64,000 nt of DNA from JAGXTF01 sp044224315. Its GTDB lineage: Bacteria; Bacteroidota; Bacteroidia; NS11-12g; UBA955. Positions 9,254 to 17,098 of this stretch are shown one piece after another (the first letter of the stretch is position 1; every line of letters starts with the position of its first letter). Both the position numbers and the translations under genes were made by a program. The stretch covers positions 62,001-126,000 of the forward strand of contig JBGAKR010000007.1 of NCBI GenBank assembly GCA_044224315.1, in the 5' to 3' direction. A model generated the notes under the pieces. It was given only the letters and a program-made list of their open reading frames with translations. It ran no database searches and was not told the DNA's origin.

Positions 9254-12010
9254 ATGGGCATTAAGTGTTGTAAATATCCGGTTTTAGTCAGGCTGATTAG
9301 CCTCGTTTTTCTTTGTTATACTGCGCAGAGTTTGGCGCAAAATGGAATGGTGGGCGATGGTTTTGGCGGCAGATTGTGGTACAAACCCTGTAAAAATCTG
9401 GGAGTGGGATCGTACCATGGATTCAGTTATTGCCTGGATTCTGGAATCCTGGTTTCATGGGGATTAAATAACGAAAAGCAATTTGGTACAGGAACCATCA
9501 ACAATAGCAATACCCCGGTTAGGGCTAAGAATATTAGTGGTATCCGGTATGTAAGTGCAGGATATTGTGTGGCGGCCATTACCAAAAGCAATGAGGGCTG
9601 GGCCTGGGCATCACGGCTGTCCACAATGCCTGTAAAGGTTATAGACTCGGTAAAATACGCACATGGTGGATCTTTATCAGCGCAGTTTATTAAGGATGAT
9701 GGCACAGTTTGGGCGGTAGGAAATAACCGGTTTGGCATGTTTGGGCACGATAGTTTTTTAAATATGACTTTTCCATCTTTCAGCAAACCTGTGATGATGA
9801 ATAATATGACCAATGCCGTGCGGGTTACCAGTACAGACGGGGCCCTTGGGGTTTTGCGCAAGGATGGAACGGTATGGACTGTAGGCTCTAATTTGGGCGG
9901 AAAATTGGGTATTGACTCGGCCAATAATAATTTAGTTCTCGTTCATCCGGTTAAAGTTAAATACCTTAAAAATATTATCGACCTGAAATCTACCCAGGCC
10001 ACATTTATTGCATTAGACGATACGGGATATGTGTATACCTGGGGGGCCGGAGGCGAAGGGGCAGTGGGAAATGGCGGTACTTACGATGCCAAAGTACCGG
10101 AAAGGGTGAAATCCTTAAAAGATATTGTGGCGGTTTCTGCTTGCGATGATGGCTATCATTTTTTAGCCTTAGATAAAAATAAAAATTGTTATGCCTGGGG
10201 AAAAAACAATTTCTTTTTAGCAGGTTTCTTCGATAGCACAAAAAAAGACCTGCTGGTACCCAGGCTCATGGCTACCGATGTGATTGATATTATGGCCGGT
10301 GAAATGTTTGCCTATCTGGTAAAAACCGATGGTAGTCTTTGGGCCATTGGCACCAATATGGGCACTATTAAACCCAAATATTTACGCGATTACAACAGTT
10401 CTATCTGGATGAATTTAAGTGACACACCCAGGTATCAGTTTACAAAAATACAACCCATGGGAGCTCCCATGAACCTGTGTAAAATAGAAAATGACAATAT
10501 TGGAATTAAAAATAAAATTAAATATTATGGACTGAAATGTGCCGCCGATTCGATTGAATTTCAAGCAGAGGATACAGCTAATTATGCTAAATTTACCTGG
10601 AATTTTGGGGATAATACTGCCAAACAATTTGGGAAAAAAGTAAAACATCATTTCTCAAATCCTGGTAAATATGGGGTATCACTGATTTCAACTTCAAATG
10701 ATTTTGGATTGATTGATACAACCCAAACAGAGATAACGATTCCTGCTGTTGTTAAAGCAAAATTCACTCAATCAGATACGGTGCAATGTGCTGGAGCTGC
10801 CAGATTTGTTTTAACCGATATTTCGGGTGCTAAAATTAAAAATAGAAATTGGAAAATTGTAAATTACGGAACGTTTTCTGATTCAATTTTGAATATTCAA
10901 ATCGATACACCTGCGGTATACAAAGCCATGCTAATAACTACAAGTATGGATGGATGTACGGATACGGCTGCGTTATCTTTTCGGGTAGTTGCGTTGCCCA
11001 AACCTAGAATCATTGCAAATTCTGATACCCAATGTTTAGAAAATAATTTATTTAAATACAAATCTACGGATCAATTAAACAGCAAAGAGTGGACTTTTTA
11101 CGACAACAAAAAGGCCAGTGGAGATACAGTAAGCAGGCATTACCCAACAACAGGAAGTTTTAAAGTGATATTAAAAGTTAAATCTAAAGAAGGATGCGTG
11201 GCCGCTGATAGTGTCTATTCTAAGGTAATTAAAGCAACAGTAAATGCAAGTGTAAGTAGCGATACCAATTGTTTTAAGCAAAAACAATTGCAATTTCAAA
11301 CCAAACCCGATAAACTAAGCTATTCATGGAATATGGGGGATGGTTTTAATTATACCCTGCCTTCATTTCAACACAATTATCAGCAAGCAGGTAAATTTAA
11401 AGTAACTCTGGTGGTAAATGATTCATTTGGTTGCAAGGCCTTTGATACAATTGAAATTCTGATAAAGGATAGCTTGCGAATAAATTTTAGTTCTATTCAA
11501 AAAAATTGCTCTGGAATTGTTGAATTTCAGGATCAATCTACAGGCACAAAAGATGCCAAATGGCGCATTGAAAGTAAGGAGTTAAAAGGGTCTATAATCA
11601 CCCACACTTTTGCCGATACAGGAAGTTTTCCCGTAGCATTGATGGTAATCGACAGCACGGGTTTATGCCACGATACTCTGATAAAAATTGTTAAAATATC
11701 CAGCATTTCCGGTATGGATTTTATGATCCCCAATGTATTTACCCCGGGTGCAGATGGCTTTAATGATTGTTATACTTTGAAAGGATTAGACTCGATGTGC
11801 AATGTAAAAACCAGCATGAAAATATTCAGCCGTTGGGGAGTGTTGGTGTACAACGGCAATATTCTGCAAGAATGCTGGAATGGGAGAGTGCTGAACCGTG
11901 GTTCAGAATTGCCTTCGGGAACTTATTTTTATCAATTAACAATGGAGAAAACGGAGCAAGGTAAAACTAAAAAACAGACATTTACCGGGGCTATTGAGTT
12001 GATACGGTAA
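9254..12010 (+). CDS. Secreted RCC1-repeat/PKD protein with gliding-motility (type B) C-terminal domain
   Basis: About 918 aa. A signal peptide ends at SLAQ. Residues about 40-400 carry RCC1-like beta-propeller repeats (GTVWAVGNN, GYVYTWGAGGEG, CYAWGKNN). The middle has PKD-like Ig domains (FTWNFGDNT, YSWNMGDG). The end is the gliding motility-associated/CHU_C domain (IPNVFTPGADGFNDCY, then FSRWG, WNGR and PSGTYFYQL), the type B T9SS signal. It is probably exported to the surface by the secretion system encoded at 30.8-41.2 kb. An upstream ATG at 9230 is in frame, but a promoter-like TGATTTTG at 9221-9228 abuts it, so ATG 9254 is preferred. The binding target is unknown. Confidence 0.85.
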   Translation: MGIKCCKYPVLVRLISLVFLCYTAQSLAQNGMVGDGFGGRLWYKPCKNLGVGSYHGFSYCLDSGILVSWGLNNEKQFGTGTINNSNTPVRAKNISGIRYVSAGYCVAAITKSNEGWAWASRLSTMPVKVIDSVKYAHGGSLSAQFIKDDGTVWAVGNNRFGMFGHDSFLNMTFPSFSKPVMMNNMTNAVRVTSTDGALGVLRKDGTVWTVGSNLGGKLGIDSANNNLVLVHPVKVKYLKNIIDLKSTQATFIALDDTGYVYTWGAGGEGAVGNGGTYDAKVPERVKSLKDIVAVSACDDGYHFLALDKNKNCYAWGKNNFFLAGFFDSTKKDLLVPRLMATDVIDIMAGEMFAYLVKTDGSLWAIGTNMGTIKPKYLRDYNSSIWMNLSDTPRYQFTKIQPMGAPMNLCKIENDNIGIKNKIKYYGLKCAADSIEFQAEDTANYAKFTWNFGDNTAKQFGKKVKHHFSNPGKYGVSLISTSNDFGLIDTTQTEITIPAVVKAKFTQSDTVQCAGAARFVLTDISGAKIKNRNWKIVNYGTFSDSILNIQIDTPAVYKAMLITTSMDGCTDTAALSFRVVALPKPRIIANSDTQCLENNLFKYKSTDQLNSKEWTFYDNKKASGDTVSRHYPTTGSFKVILKVKSKEGCVAADSVYSKVIKATVNASVSSDTNCFKQKQLQFQTKPDKLSYSWNMGDGFNYTLPSFQHNYQQAGKFKVTLVVNDSFGCKAFDTIEILIKDSLRINFSSIQKNCSGIVEFQDQSTGTKDAKWRIESKELKGSIITHTFADTGSFPVALMVIDSTGLCHDTLIKIVKISSISGMDFMIPNVFTPGADGFNDCYTLKGLDSMCNVKTSMKIFSRWGVLVYNGNILQECWNGRVLNRGSELPSGTYFYQLTMEKTEQGKTKKQTFTGAIELIR

Positions 12011-12039
12011 CGGGAATTAGTTTACTTACAAGTGCCGAT

Positions 12040-12239
12040 GGATTACCTTCAATGATCCATAAGGGGGGGCTACGAACCACAGCCTTTCAATTGCTGCGCA
12101 ATTGTGGACTGTTCCATGCACCGGTGCGCTTGAGCCCCCTGGGGGTGGCTCAGACTGCCTTGCATGTTAACGTACTTAATAGGAACCACTGGATTACCTT
12201 CGGTGATCCATGAGGGGGGGCTACAAACCTCAGCCTTTT
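12040..12239. repeat. Two copies of a 49-bp intergenic element
   Basis: Copy 1 (12040-12088) and copy 2 (12191-12239) both begin GGATTACCTTC, continue through TGATCCAT and a G7 run (AGGGGGGGCTAC), and end in CAGCCTTT. I count about six mismatches over 49 bp. Each copy leads straight into an inverted repeat of different sequence: CAATTGC-TGC-GCAATTG after copy 1 and a long perfect hairpin after copy 2. A further GAGCC...GGCTC inverted repeat lies near 12132-12151. The pattern resembles a small dispersed repeat or MITE-like element. No coding frame fits. Confidence 0.75.
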
Positions 12240-12277
12240 TAGATTCGGCTGTGCCGAATCTAAAAAGGCTGAGGTTT
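12225..12277 (-). terminator. Perfect 25-bp inverted repeat abutting the tRNA-Pro 3' end
   Basis: Arms 12225-12249 and 12253-12277 are exact reverse complements with a 3-nt loop. In the minus-strand transcript the hairpin begins immediately at the CCA end of tRNA-Pro. It probably serves as transcription stop or 3' boundary of the tRNA precursor. No T-run follows, so it is not a standard intrinsic terminator. The left arm overlaps the end of the second 49-bp element. Confidence 0.6.
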
Positions 12278-12353
12278 GGTCGGGATGACTGGATTCGAAC
12301 CAGCGACCCCCACGTCCCGAACGTGGTGCGCTACCGGACTGCGCTACATCCCG
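12277..12353 (-). tRNA. tRNA-Pro (anticodon CGG)
   Basis: The reverse strand folds into a cloverleaf: acceptor CGGGATG/CATCCCG, D arm with GGTAGCGC, anticodon stem CCACG/CGTGG around the loop TTCGGGA (anticodon CGG, reading CCG), and T loop GGTTCGAATCC. The discriminator A (12280) is followed by a genome-encoded CCA (12277-12279). A good promoter lies just upstream at 12362-12393. Confidence 0.95.
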
Positions 12354-12361
12354 ATGTACAG

Positions 12362-12393
12362 CAAAATTAATAATTGGCTTTGCTAATTTCAAT
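12362..12393 (-). promoter_or_regulatory. Promoter of tRNA-Pro
   Basis: On the minus strand ATTG (12393-12390) is followed by 20 nt and TAATTTTG (12369-12362), a full match to the Bacteroidota -7 box TAnnTTTG with a TTG -33 element. The box ends 8 bp before the tRNA 5' end. Confidence 0.7.
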
Positions 12394-12548
12394 GCCCAAT
12401 AACCAGAAATCAATTACCCAATTGCAGACTTGTCATAGGTTTAGCTGAATTCATTTAGGCTGGGCGTTTAAAATTTTGTGCAGTGCATAACTCAGGCCTT
12501 AGATTTTAGCCTTTTTAATGTTTTTTCGTAACCGATAACATCAATCCT

Positions 12549-12905
12549 ATGAAAAAGTTAATCAATATTTCCGCAATGCTTGTTACAGCTGCGGTATTCC
12601 TCTCTGGCTGCGCCGCCATCCACAATGGTTACATGCAAGGTTCAGGAACGCTGGACAAAAACAATTTTACCTATGTAAAAATGAATGCACAGGGTAAATC
12701 TACCGCTACCTACATTATTGGTATTGGTGGAATGCATAAGAAAAATCTGGTAAATGAAGCCAAGCAGGATTTGCTAACCCAAAACCCGCTTAAAGAAAAC
12801 CAGGCCCTGGTGAATGTAACCGTTAACTACACCACTGCTTCTTACCTGGGTATCTACACCACACGCACCTGCACTGTGAGTGGAGATATTGTAGAATACA
12901 AATAA
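12549..12905 (+). CDS. Small lipoprotein, 118 aa
   Basis: It starts with a signal peptide ending in the lipobox LSGC (Cys near residue 21). The mature part of about 97 residues has beta-prone segments and a repeated Thr/Tyr pattern (NVTVNYTTASYLGIYTTRT). It resembles the small single-domain lipoproteins common in Bacteroidota, but I cannot assign a function. It is a single-gene unit: an intrinsic terminator follows at 12927-12951 and the next gene is on the opposite strand. Confidence 0.75.
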   Translation: MKKLINISAMLVTAAVFLSGCAAIHNGYMQGSGTLDKNNFTYVKMNAQGKSTATYIIGIGGMHKKNLVNEAKQDLLTQNPLKENQALVNVTVNYTTASYLGIYTTRTCTVSGDIVEYK

Positions 12906-12926
12906 TTTATTAGCTAAAAATATATG

Positions 12927-12951
12927 AAAGTCGCCCAGTGCGGCTTTTTTT
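12927..12951 (+). terminator. Intrinsic terminator after the small lipoprotein gene
   Basis: AAAGTCGC (12927-12934), loop CCAGT, GCGGCTTT (12940-12947) form an 8-bp stem with one G-U pair, running into a run of seven T. It ends the 12549-12905 transcript. Confidence 0.8.
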
Positions 12952-12985
12952 ATGGAATTAAATTAGGGATAACCTCGCACCTCGC

Positions 12986-13744
12986 TTACCAGCTTCCGCC
13001 AGCACCGCCACCATCGAAGCCACCGCCACCACCAAAACCGCCCCAGCCGCCGCCACTATCGCTACCTCCACCACTGCCGCCGCCACCAAAACTTCCGGGG
13101 AACCAATAGGCCCCACCGCTGCGATATCCACGTCCATTGCGTGAGTTATTGAACAATCCAATGAAGAAGATAATGCCAAAAATCACCAATATGATGACCC
13201 AACCCGGCAATCGGTCTTTGCCTTTTTTTGCCCCGGCTTTGAATTCGCCTTTGAGGGCCTGCATGTAGGCAGTTACTGTGGCATCAATACCAGCTGCGTA
13301 ATTTTTATTTCTAAAATTGGGTACCAGATAATCGCGCTGAATTTCGCCAATCACGGCATCGGTTAGTACACCCTGGGTAGCCTGGGATGTTACTGTAAAA
13401 TAACCCCGATCATCTTTATCATCACTAATTGCAACGTACAGCACCACACCGTTGTTTTTCTCCTTGCTGCCCACACCCCAACCACGGGCATATTCCATAG
13501 CTCGGTCGAATGGCGTTTTGCCTTTCAAACCATTTTCAATAACTACTGCTATTTGGGTGCTGGTAGAATCGTCAAATGCTTTGAGTTTGGAGTTTATAGC
13601 CTGAACATCGGCCGAATTAATGATGCCGGCAAAATCATTTACATACCCTACGGAAGCTGGAACTTTTTCATCCTGCGCCGAAACATAAAGGGCAGTGAAG
13701 GCCAATATGAAAAACAGCAGCCTTTTACCCACGCGAAATTTCAT
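12986..13744 (-). CDS. TPM-domain membrane protein with Gly-rich tail (YgcG-like)
   Basis: 252 aa. A signal peptide ends near VSAQ. A TPM domain covers about residues 30-170 (VNDFAGIINSAD at its start, a middle part containing GVVLYVAISDDKDDRG). One membrane helix (about 182-200) follows, and the last 40 residues are almost only Gly, Ser and Trp. This is the YgcG/TPM_phosphatase architecture: TPM faces the periplasm and the Gly-rich end the cytoplasm. Its start overlaps the preceding TPM gene by 20 bp, and LemA lies one gene further up. TPM-LemA pairs are usual in Bacteroidota; their precise role is not established. Confidence 0.88.
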   Translation of the reverse strand: MKFRVGKRLLFFILAFTALYVSAQDEKVPASVGYVNDFAGIINSADVQAINSKLKAFDDSTSTQIAVVIENGLKGKTPFDRAMEYARGWGVGSKEKNNGVVLYVAISDDKDDRGYFTVTSQATQGVLTDAVIGEIQRDYLVPNFRNKNYAAGIDATVTAYMQALKGEFKAGAKKGKDRLPGWVIILVIFGIIFFIGLFNNSRNGRGYRSGGAYWFPGSFGGGGSGGGSDSGGGWGGFGGGGGFDGGGAGGSW

Positions 13745-14168
13745 TGCTTAGTTCATTGGGGTTACTACCATGTCCGATTGGAAAATACTCGGCAAGCTTG
13801 GCACCCGCCATTTCAATGCCTTTTACAATCCCGTCTCCCATATTGCGTTTAAATCCTGCTTCCATGGCATCGCGCACTTCTTGCCAAAAGGCATCGGTAA
13901 CCTTTTCGTGGATACCTACGTCGCCCACTATGGCAAATTGTTTGGAAGAGGGAACTACATAAATCATAACTGCGTTGCGAAGCTCGGTTTTAAAAAGTCC
14001 AAGTTTTTTAAAATTGGCTACGGCATCGGTATAAATATCTTTTCGAACTTTGGACGCAAGGTGTACCCTGATTTCGGCGCGGGTGTGCTGCTCGGCTTCT
14101 CCGATAGCTGCTACAATGCGTTTCTCCACATCGTAATCGAGATATGCCCTGCGTCCTATTCCGAACAT
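13725..14168 (-). CDS. TPM-domain protein, 147 aa
   Basis: A short TPM-domain protein without signal peptide. It has the N-terminal EAEQHTRAEIRVHLA pattern, then AVMIYVVPSSKQFAIVGDVGIHEK and a C-terminal helix with DGIVKGIEMAG. Unlike its neighbour it lacks the Gly-rich tail and an obvious membrane helix. Its ATG shares a base with the end of lemA (both at 14168), and its 3' end overlaps the next TPM gene. The three are clearly one translationally coupled unit. Confidence 0.88.
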   Translation of the reverse strand: MFGIGRRAYLDYDVEKRIVAAIGEAEQHTRAEIRVHLASKVRKDIYTDAVANFKKLGLFKTELRNAVMIYVVPSSKQFAIVGDVGIHEKVTDAFWQEVRDAMEAGFKRNMGDGIVKGIEMAGAKLAEYFPIGHGSNPNELSNEISRG

Positions 14169-14761
14169 TATTTTCCTTTATCCCAAAGTTTGTCGTAGTC
14201 TGGAGCTTTATCCGATCCTTCGGCGGCTTTAAACTCGTCTTTCACCTTGAATCCTGCCATACTAGCAATGATGTTTCTGGGGAAAGAACGGGCTGAAATG
14301 TTATATTCCTTTACTGCTTTATTGTAATCTGTACGTGCCTGGTTGATGCGGTTTTCAGTACCAGTTAAATCATCTTGAAACTTCATGAAAGCATCGGTGC
14401 TTCTAATTTGGGGATAAGCCTCAACCGCTATGGTAAGCGCACTGTTGATGGTGCGGTTAGCCTGTTCAATCTGAGCAGGGGTAGTAGCATTTGCAATTTC
14501 TTTGCTCGCTTCAGCAATACCGGCGCGGGCTTTGGTTACATTTTCAAGAATGGTTCTTTCGTTTTTAGCTGCTTCCTGTACGGTTTTAATCAATCCGGGA
14601 ATCAGGTCGGCACGACGCTGATACTGAGCCTGAACATTGCCCCAGGATTTTTTTACTTCCTCATCATTTTTTACAAGTCCATTGTAGCTTCCGCAGCCCC
14701 AAAAGACAACGATGGCCAAGATTCCAGAGATTACGAGCAGTCTAATGTTTTTACTATTCAT
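14168..14761 (-). CDS. lemA: LemA family protein
   Basis: 197 aa with the family's features: an N-terminal hydrophobic segment (here with a lipobox-like VVFWGC), then a helical coiled region with KNDEEVKKSWGNVQAQYQRR, DLIPGLIKTV and YNISARSFPRNI near the end. LemA proteins are inner-membrane-associated helical bundles of uncertain function, often encoded next to TPM proteins as here. The gene overlaps lipB by four bases (14758-14761), so the operon is lipB-lemA-TPM-TPM. Confidence 0.93.
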   Translation of the reverse strand: MNSKNIRLLVISGILAIVVFWGCGSYNGLVKNDEEVKKSWGNVQAQYQRRADLIPGLIKTVQEAAKNERTILENVTKARAGIAEASKEIANATTPAQIEQANRTINSALTIAVEAYPQIRSTDAFMKFQDDLTGTENRINQARTDYNKAVKEYNISARSFPRNIIASMAGFKVKDEFKAAEGSDKAPDYDKLWDKGK

Positions 14762-15435
14762 GTTGTTAATTTTAGTCCAAATATAGAAGCAAATTGTTTG
14801 CCTAATGCATTTTTTACAATTTCCATGTCAATTTGTCGGCCTTTTTCTTTGGCTATGCTGGTTACCTCTTTATCGGGTATGCCACAGGGCACAATATGTC
14901 CAAACATATTCAAATCGGTATTTACGTTCAGGGCAAGGCCATGCATGGTCATATAACGGCTGCATTTTATGCCGATTGCGGCAATTTTTCTTTCCCTGGG
15001 GCTGTTTTTGCCCAGCCATACACCAATCAGATCGGGGATAATATCGCCATGCAGGTCAAATTCTGCAATGGTATTGATGATGCAGGTTTCTACCATCTCT
15101 ACATATTTTTTTACCCCTATGCCAAGTTGTTCCAGATCAAAAATAGGGTAGGCCACCAGTTGCCCGGGTCCATGATAGGTAATATCCCCCCCGCGTTCAA
15201 TTTCAAATACATCTGCACCTACACTCCGCAACATTTGGGGTGTAGCCAACAGATTGTTTTTTTCTGCACTTTTACCAAGGGTATACACGTGCTTGTGTTC
15301 GGTAAAAAATAGATGATGTACAGGGATTTCACCGGATTGTTTTAGCGCAATTCCCCGGTTAAAGTATTCAAGTTGCAGGTCTCGGCAAGGTCCGTACTCG
15401 GTTTCACCCAGATCTTTAAATATGCAGGTTTGCAA
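14758..15435 (-). CDS. lipB: Octanoyl-[ACP]:protein N-octanoyltransferase (LipB)
   Basis: 225 aa. It transfers octanoate from ACP to lipoyl domains, the first step of lipoate synthesis. Visible hallmarks are RGGDITYHGPGQLVAYP (substrate pocket), the lysine in KIAAIGIKC, and the catalytic cysteine in HIVPCGIPDKEVTS. The likely start is TTG at 15435, five bases after a perfect TAACTTTG promoter box (15448-15441), implying a leaderless or nearly leaderless mRNA. The lipoyl-bearing E2 protein at 22943-24274 would be one of its products' users. Confidence 0.95.
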   Translation of the reverse strand: MQTCIFKDLGETEYGPCRDLQLEYFNRGIALKQSGEIPVHHLFFTEHKHVYTLGKSAEKNNLLATPQMLRSVGADVFEIERGGDITYHGPGQLVAYPIFDLEQLGIGVKKYVEMVETCIINTIAEFDLHGDIIPDLIGVWLGKNSPRERKIAAIGIKCSRYMTMHGLALNVNTDLNMFGHIVPCGIPDKEVTSIAKEKGRQIDMEIVKNALGKQFASIFGLKLTT

Positions 15436-15440
15436 GGGTA

Positions 15441-15448
15441 CAAAGTTA
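15441..15448 (-). promoter_or_regulatory. TAnnTTTG promoter box of the lipB operon
   Basis: TAACTTTG on the minus strand exactly matches the Bacteroidota -7 consensus. It ends five bases before the TTG start of lipB, leaving no room for a ribosome binding site. No convincing -33 element was found. Confidence 0.55.
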
Positions 15449-15501
15449 CGGCTTTTCCCGATTGTAACTTTTTAATCACAGAATTGTCAGCATTTGAATT
15501 G

Positions 15502-15516
15502 TGACAAAACTTGTCA
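15502..15516. promoter_or_regulatory. Candidate operator palindrome between lipB and the 15559 gene
   Basis: TGACAA-AAC-TTGTCA is a perfect 6+3+6 inverted repeat in the divergent intergenic region, with another ATTGTCA half-site at 15483-15489. It lies directly downstream of a TTTG (15493-15496) that could be the -33 element of the 15559 gene. A repressor binding there could block that promoter. No regulator is identified. Confidence 0.35.
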
Positions 15517-15558
15517 TTTACTTTTTTTTATTTAGCTGAATAATGTTTTAACCTACTT

Positions 15559-16626
15559 ATGAGAAAGCCTGCCATCATTCACATTCCGGAACCTTGCAAA
15601 GAAGATTGGAACGGTATGAGCCCGGTTCAGAAAGGTCGTCACTGCGCCATGTGCGACCGGGTTATCCGTGATTTCAGCACTTTTTCTGATACGCAGTTGG
15701 TAGCAATGTTCAAACAAAATCGGGGTACACTTTGTGGCAGGTTCCATGCATCTCAGGTAAATCGTGTGTTGGTTCCTATGCAAACAGGCCCAGCCGCCAT
15801 GGTTCGCAAATTCTGGCTTTGGATGGGCCTGTTTTTTTCAGCGAGCCCGCGTGTTTTTGCCAATCAACAACCATCCAATAACTATGCTAAAACCCACAAG
15901 CCGGTTGAAAAAGGCACACCTTTGTCAGGCAAGGTTATCAATCAAGAAAACGGCGAAAAAATTACCGGTGTAAAAGTGATGTTATTGGCAACTGGCGAAA
16001 CAGTATTAACCAATCACAATGGAGAATTTACACTCAATATTCCTGCCGATTTAAGTAGCAATGAATTGGTTATTTTATTGCAAAAAGAGGGATTTAGTCC
16101 GGTAGAATTTAAATCGGAGATTGCTAAAATAGAGCCTGTTACAACCATAGCAATGGATAAAATCGCACAGTCTGATTTAATTGAAAGTATAGATTTAATT
16201 CCCCAAAATTTTAGTTTAAAATATGCCTATTCAGAACCTGAACTTAAAGCAAAAAATCTGGCCAGATTGAGTATTAATGTTGTGGATCAATTTGAAATAC
16301 CCCTGCAAAATGCAAAAGTTACTGTCATGCAAAATGATTCTGTAATATTGGCAAAAGGAATAACAGATAGCACCGGAAAATGCAGCCTGGATGTAAATCC
16401 CGGAGGTGATTATATTGTAAATGTGGAAGTAGAATTTTTGAAAGATAAGGATATTAAAAATGTTTGGTTTAATCCGGGAGAAGTGAAAAAATACCAGGTG
16501 CAAATGGGTGAAATGAATGATTATTTTTTAGGAGTAATAATTCCAACTAAAAAGGTAAGCAAAGCCGATCCGAATATCAATAATCCAAAGGAATTAAAAC
16601 CGATATCGAAACCTGTAAACAGGTAA
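15559..16626 (+). CDS. Membrane protein with Cys-rich N-terminal motif and carboxypeptidase-regulatory-like domain
   Basis: 355 aa. The first 70 residues carry a motif recurrent in Bacteroidota proteins: IHIPEPCKEDWNGM, then GRHCAMCDRVIRDFS, then CGRFHASQ. Four regularly spaced cysteines (C-x25-C-x2-C-x~29-C) suggest metal binding or redox sensing, facing the cytoplasm because no signal peptide precedes them. A membrane helix follows at about 83-100, then a carboxypeptidase-regulatory-like beta sandwich (LSGKVINQENGEKITGVKV) and a second beta domain with GKCSLDVNPGGDYIV. Function unknown; the domain order suggests a trans-envelope sensor or anchor. Confidence 0.75.
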   Translation: MRKPAIIHIPEPCKEDWNGMSPVQKGRHCAMCDRVIRDFSTFSDTQLVAMFKQNRGTLCGRFHASQVNRVLVPMQTGPAAMVRKFWLWMGLFFSASPRVFANQQPSNNYAKTHKPVEKGTPLSGKVINQENGEKITGVKVMLLATGETVLTNHNGEFTLNIPADLSSNELVILLQKEGFSPVEFKSEIAKIEPVTTIAMDKIAQSDLIESIDLIPQNFSLKYAYSEPELKAKNLARLSINVVDQFEIPLQNAKVTVMQNDSVILAKGITDSTGKCSLDVNPGGDYIVNVEVEFLKDKDIKNVWFNPGEVKKYQVQMGEMNDYFLGVIIPTKKVSKADPNINNPKELKPISKPVNR

Positions 16627-16676
16627 ATCGAAATTAAACTACAATTTATTTTACCCCAATTGGGTTGATTTGCCGC

Positions 16677-17045
16677 ATGGATGCGCAAGAATTGGGTAGA
16701 CTGGGTGAAGAGGAAGCCGCAAAATGGCTGGCATACAAGAATATTGTAATTCTGGCCCGTAACTGGCGTTTTGGGCAAACCGAACTGGATATAATTGGCA
16801 GGGATGAGGTGAGAGTAATATTTTTTGAGGTGAAAGCCCGGAGCTCGGCCTGGTATAGTCTTCCAGAAGATTCGGTAAATCTGGTAAAGCGCAAATCGAT
16901 GATTAAAGCCGCCAATGCCTGGTGCGAAAAAAATGGGTATGAAGAGGCAGTGAGATTTGATGTAATCTCAATCCTGTTCACTAAATCGGGCAAAAGACTG
17001 GTGCATATTCCGGATGCTTTTTTTCCCCTGAGCTCGGATTTGTGA
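16677..17045 (+). CDS. yraN: YraN family protein (UPF0102, endonuclease-like fold)
   Basis: 122 aa with the family pattern LGRLGEEEAAKWL, then ILARNWR, then the core TELDIIGRDEVRVIFFEVKARSS (the E-x-D...E-V-K signature of the restriction-endonuclease-like fold). The biochemical role is not settled. The start ATG 16677 is preferred over an in-frame TTG at 16665; a TTGATTTG box (16665-16672) lies four bases before it and could be the promoter. The stop overlaps the earliest possible start of the following metalloprotease. Confidence 0.9.
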   Translation: MDAQELGRLGEEEAAKWLAYKNIVILARNWRFGQTELDIIGRDEVRVIFFEVKARSSAWYSLPEDSVNLVKRKSMIKAANAWCEKNGYEEAVRFDVISILFTKSGKRLVHIPDAFFPLSSDL

Positions 17046-17098
17046 TTATCAGCCGTATGTCAAACAACACCTTATTAATGCGGATTCAAGAAAAAATA

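Noticed and set aside
12986..13110. Pro-rich and Ala/Val-rich frames opposite the Gly-rich end of the TPM protein
   Set aside because: They are shadows of low-complexity GGN codons of the real gene on the minus strand.
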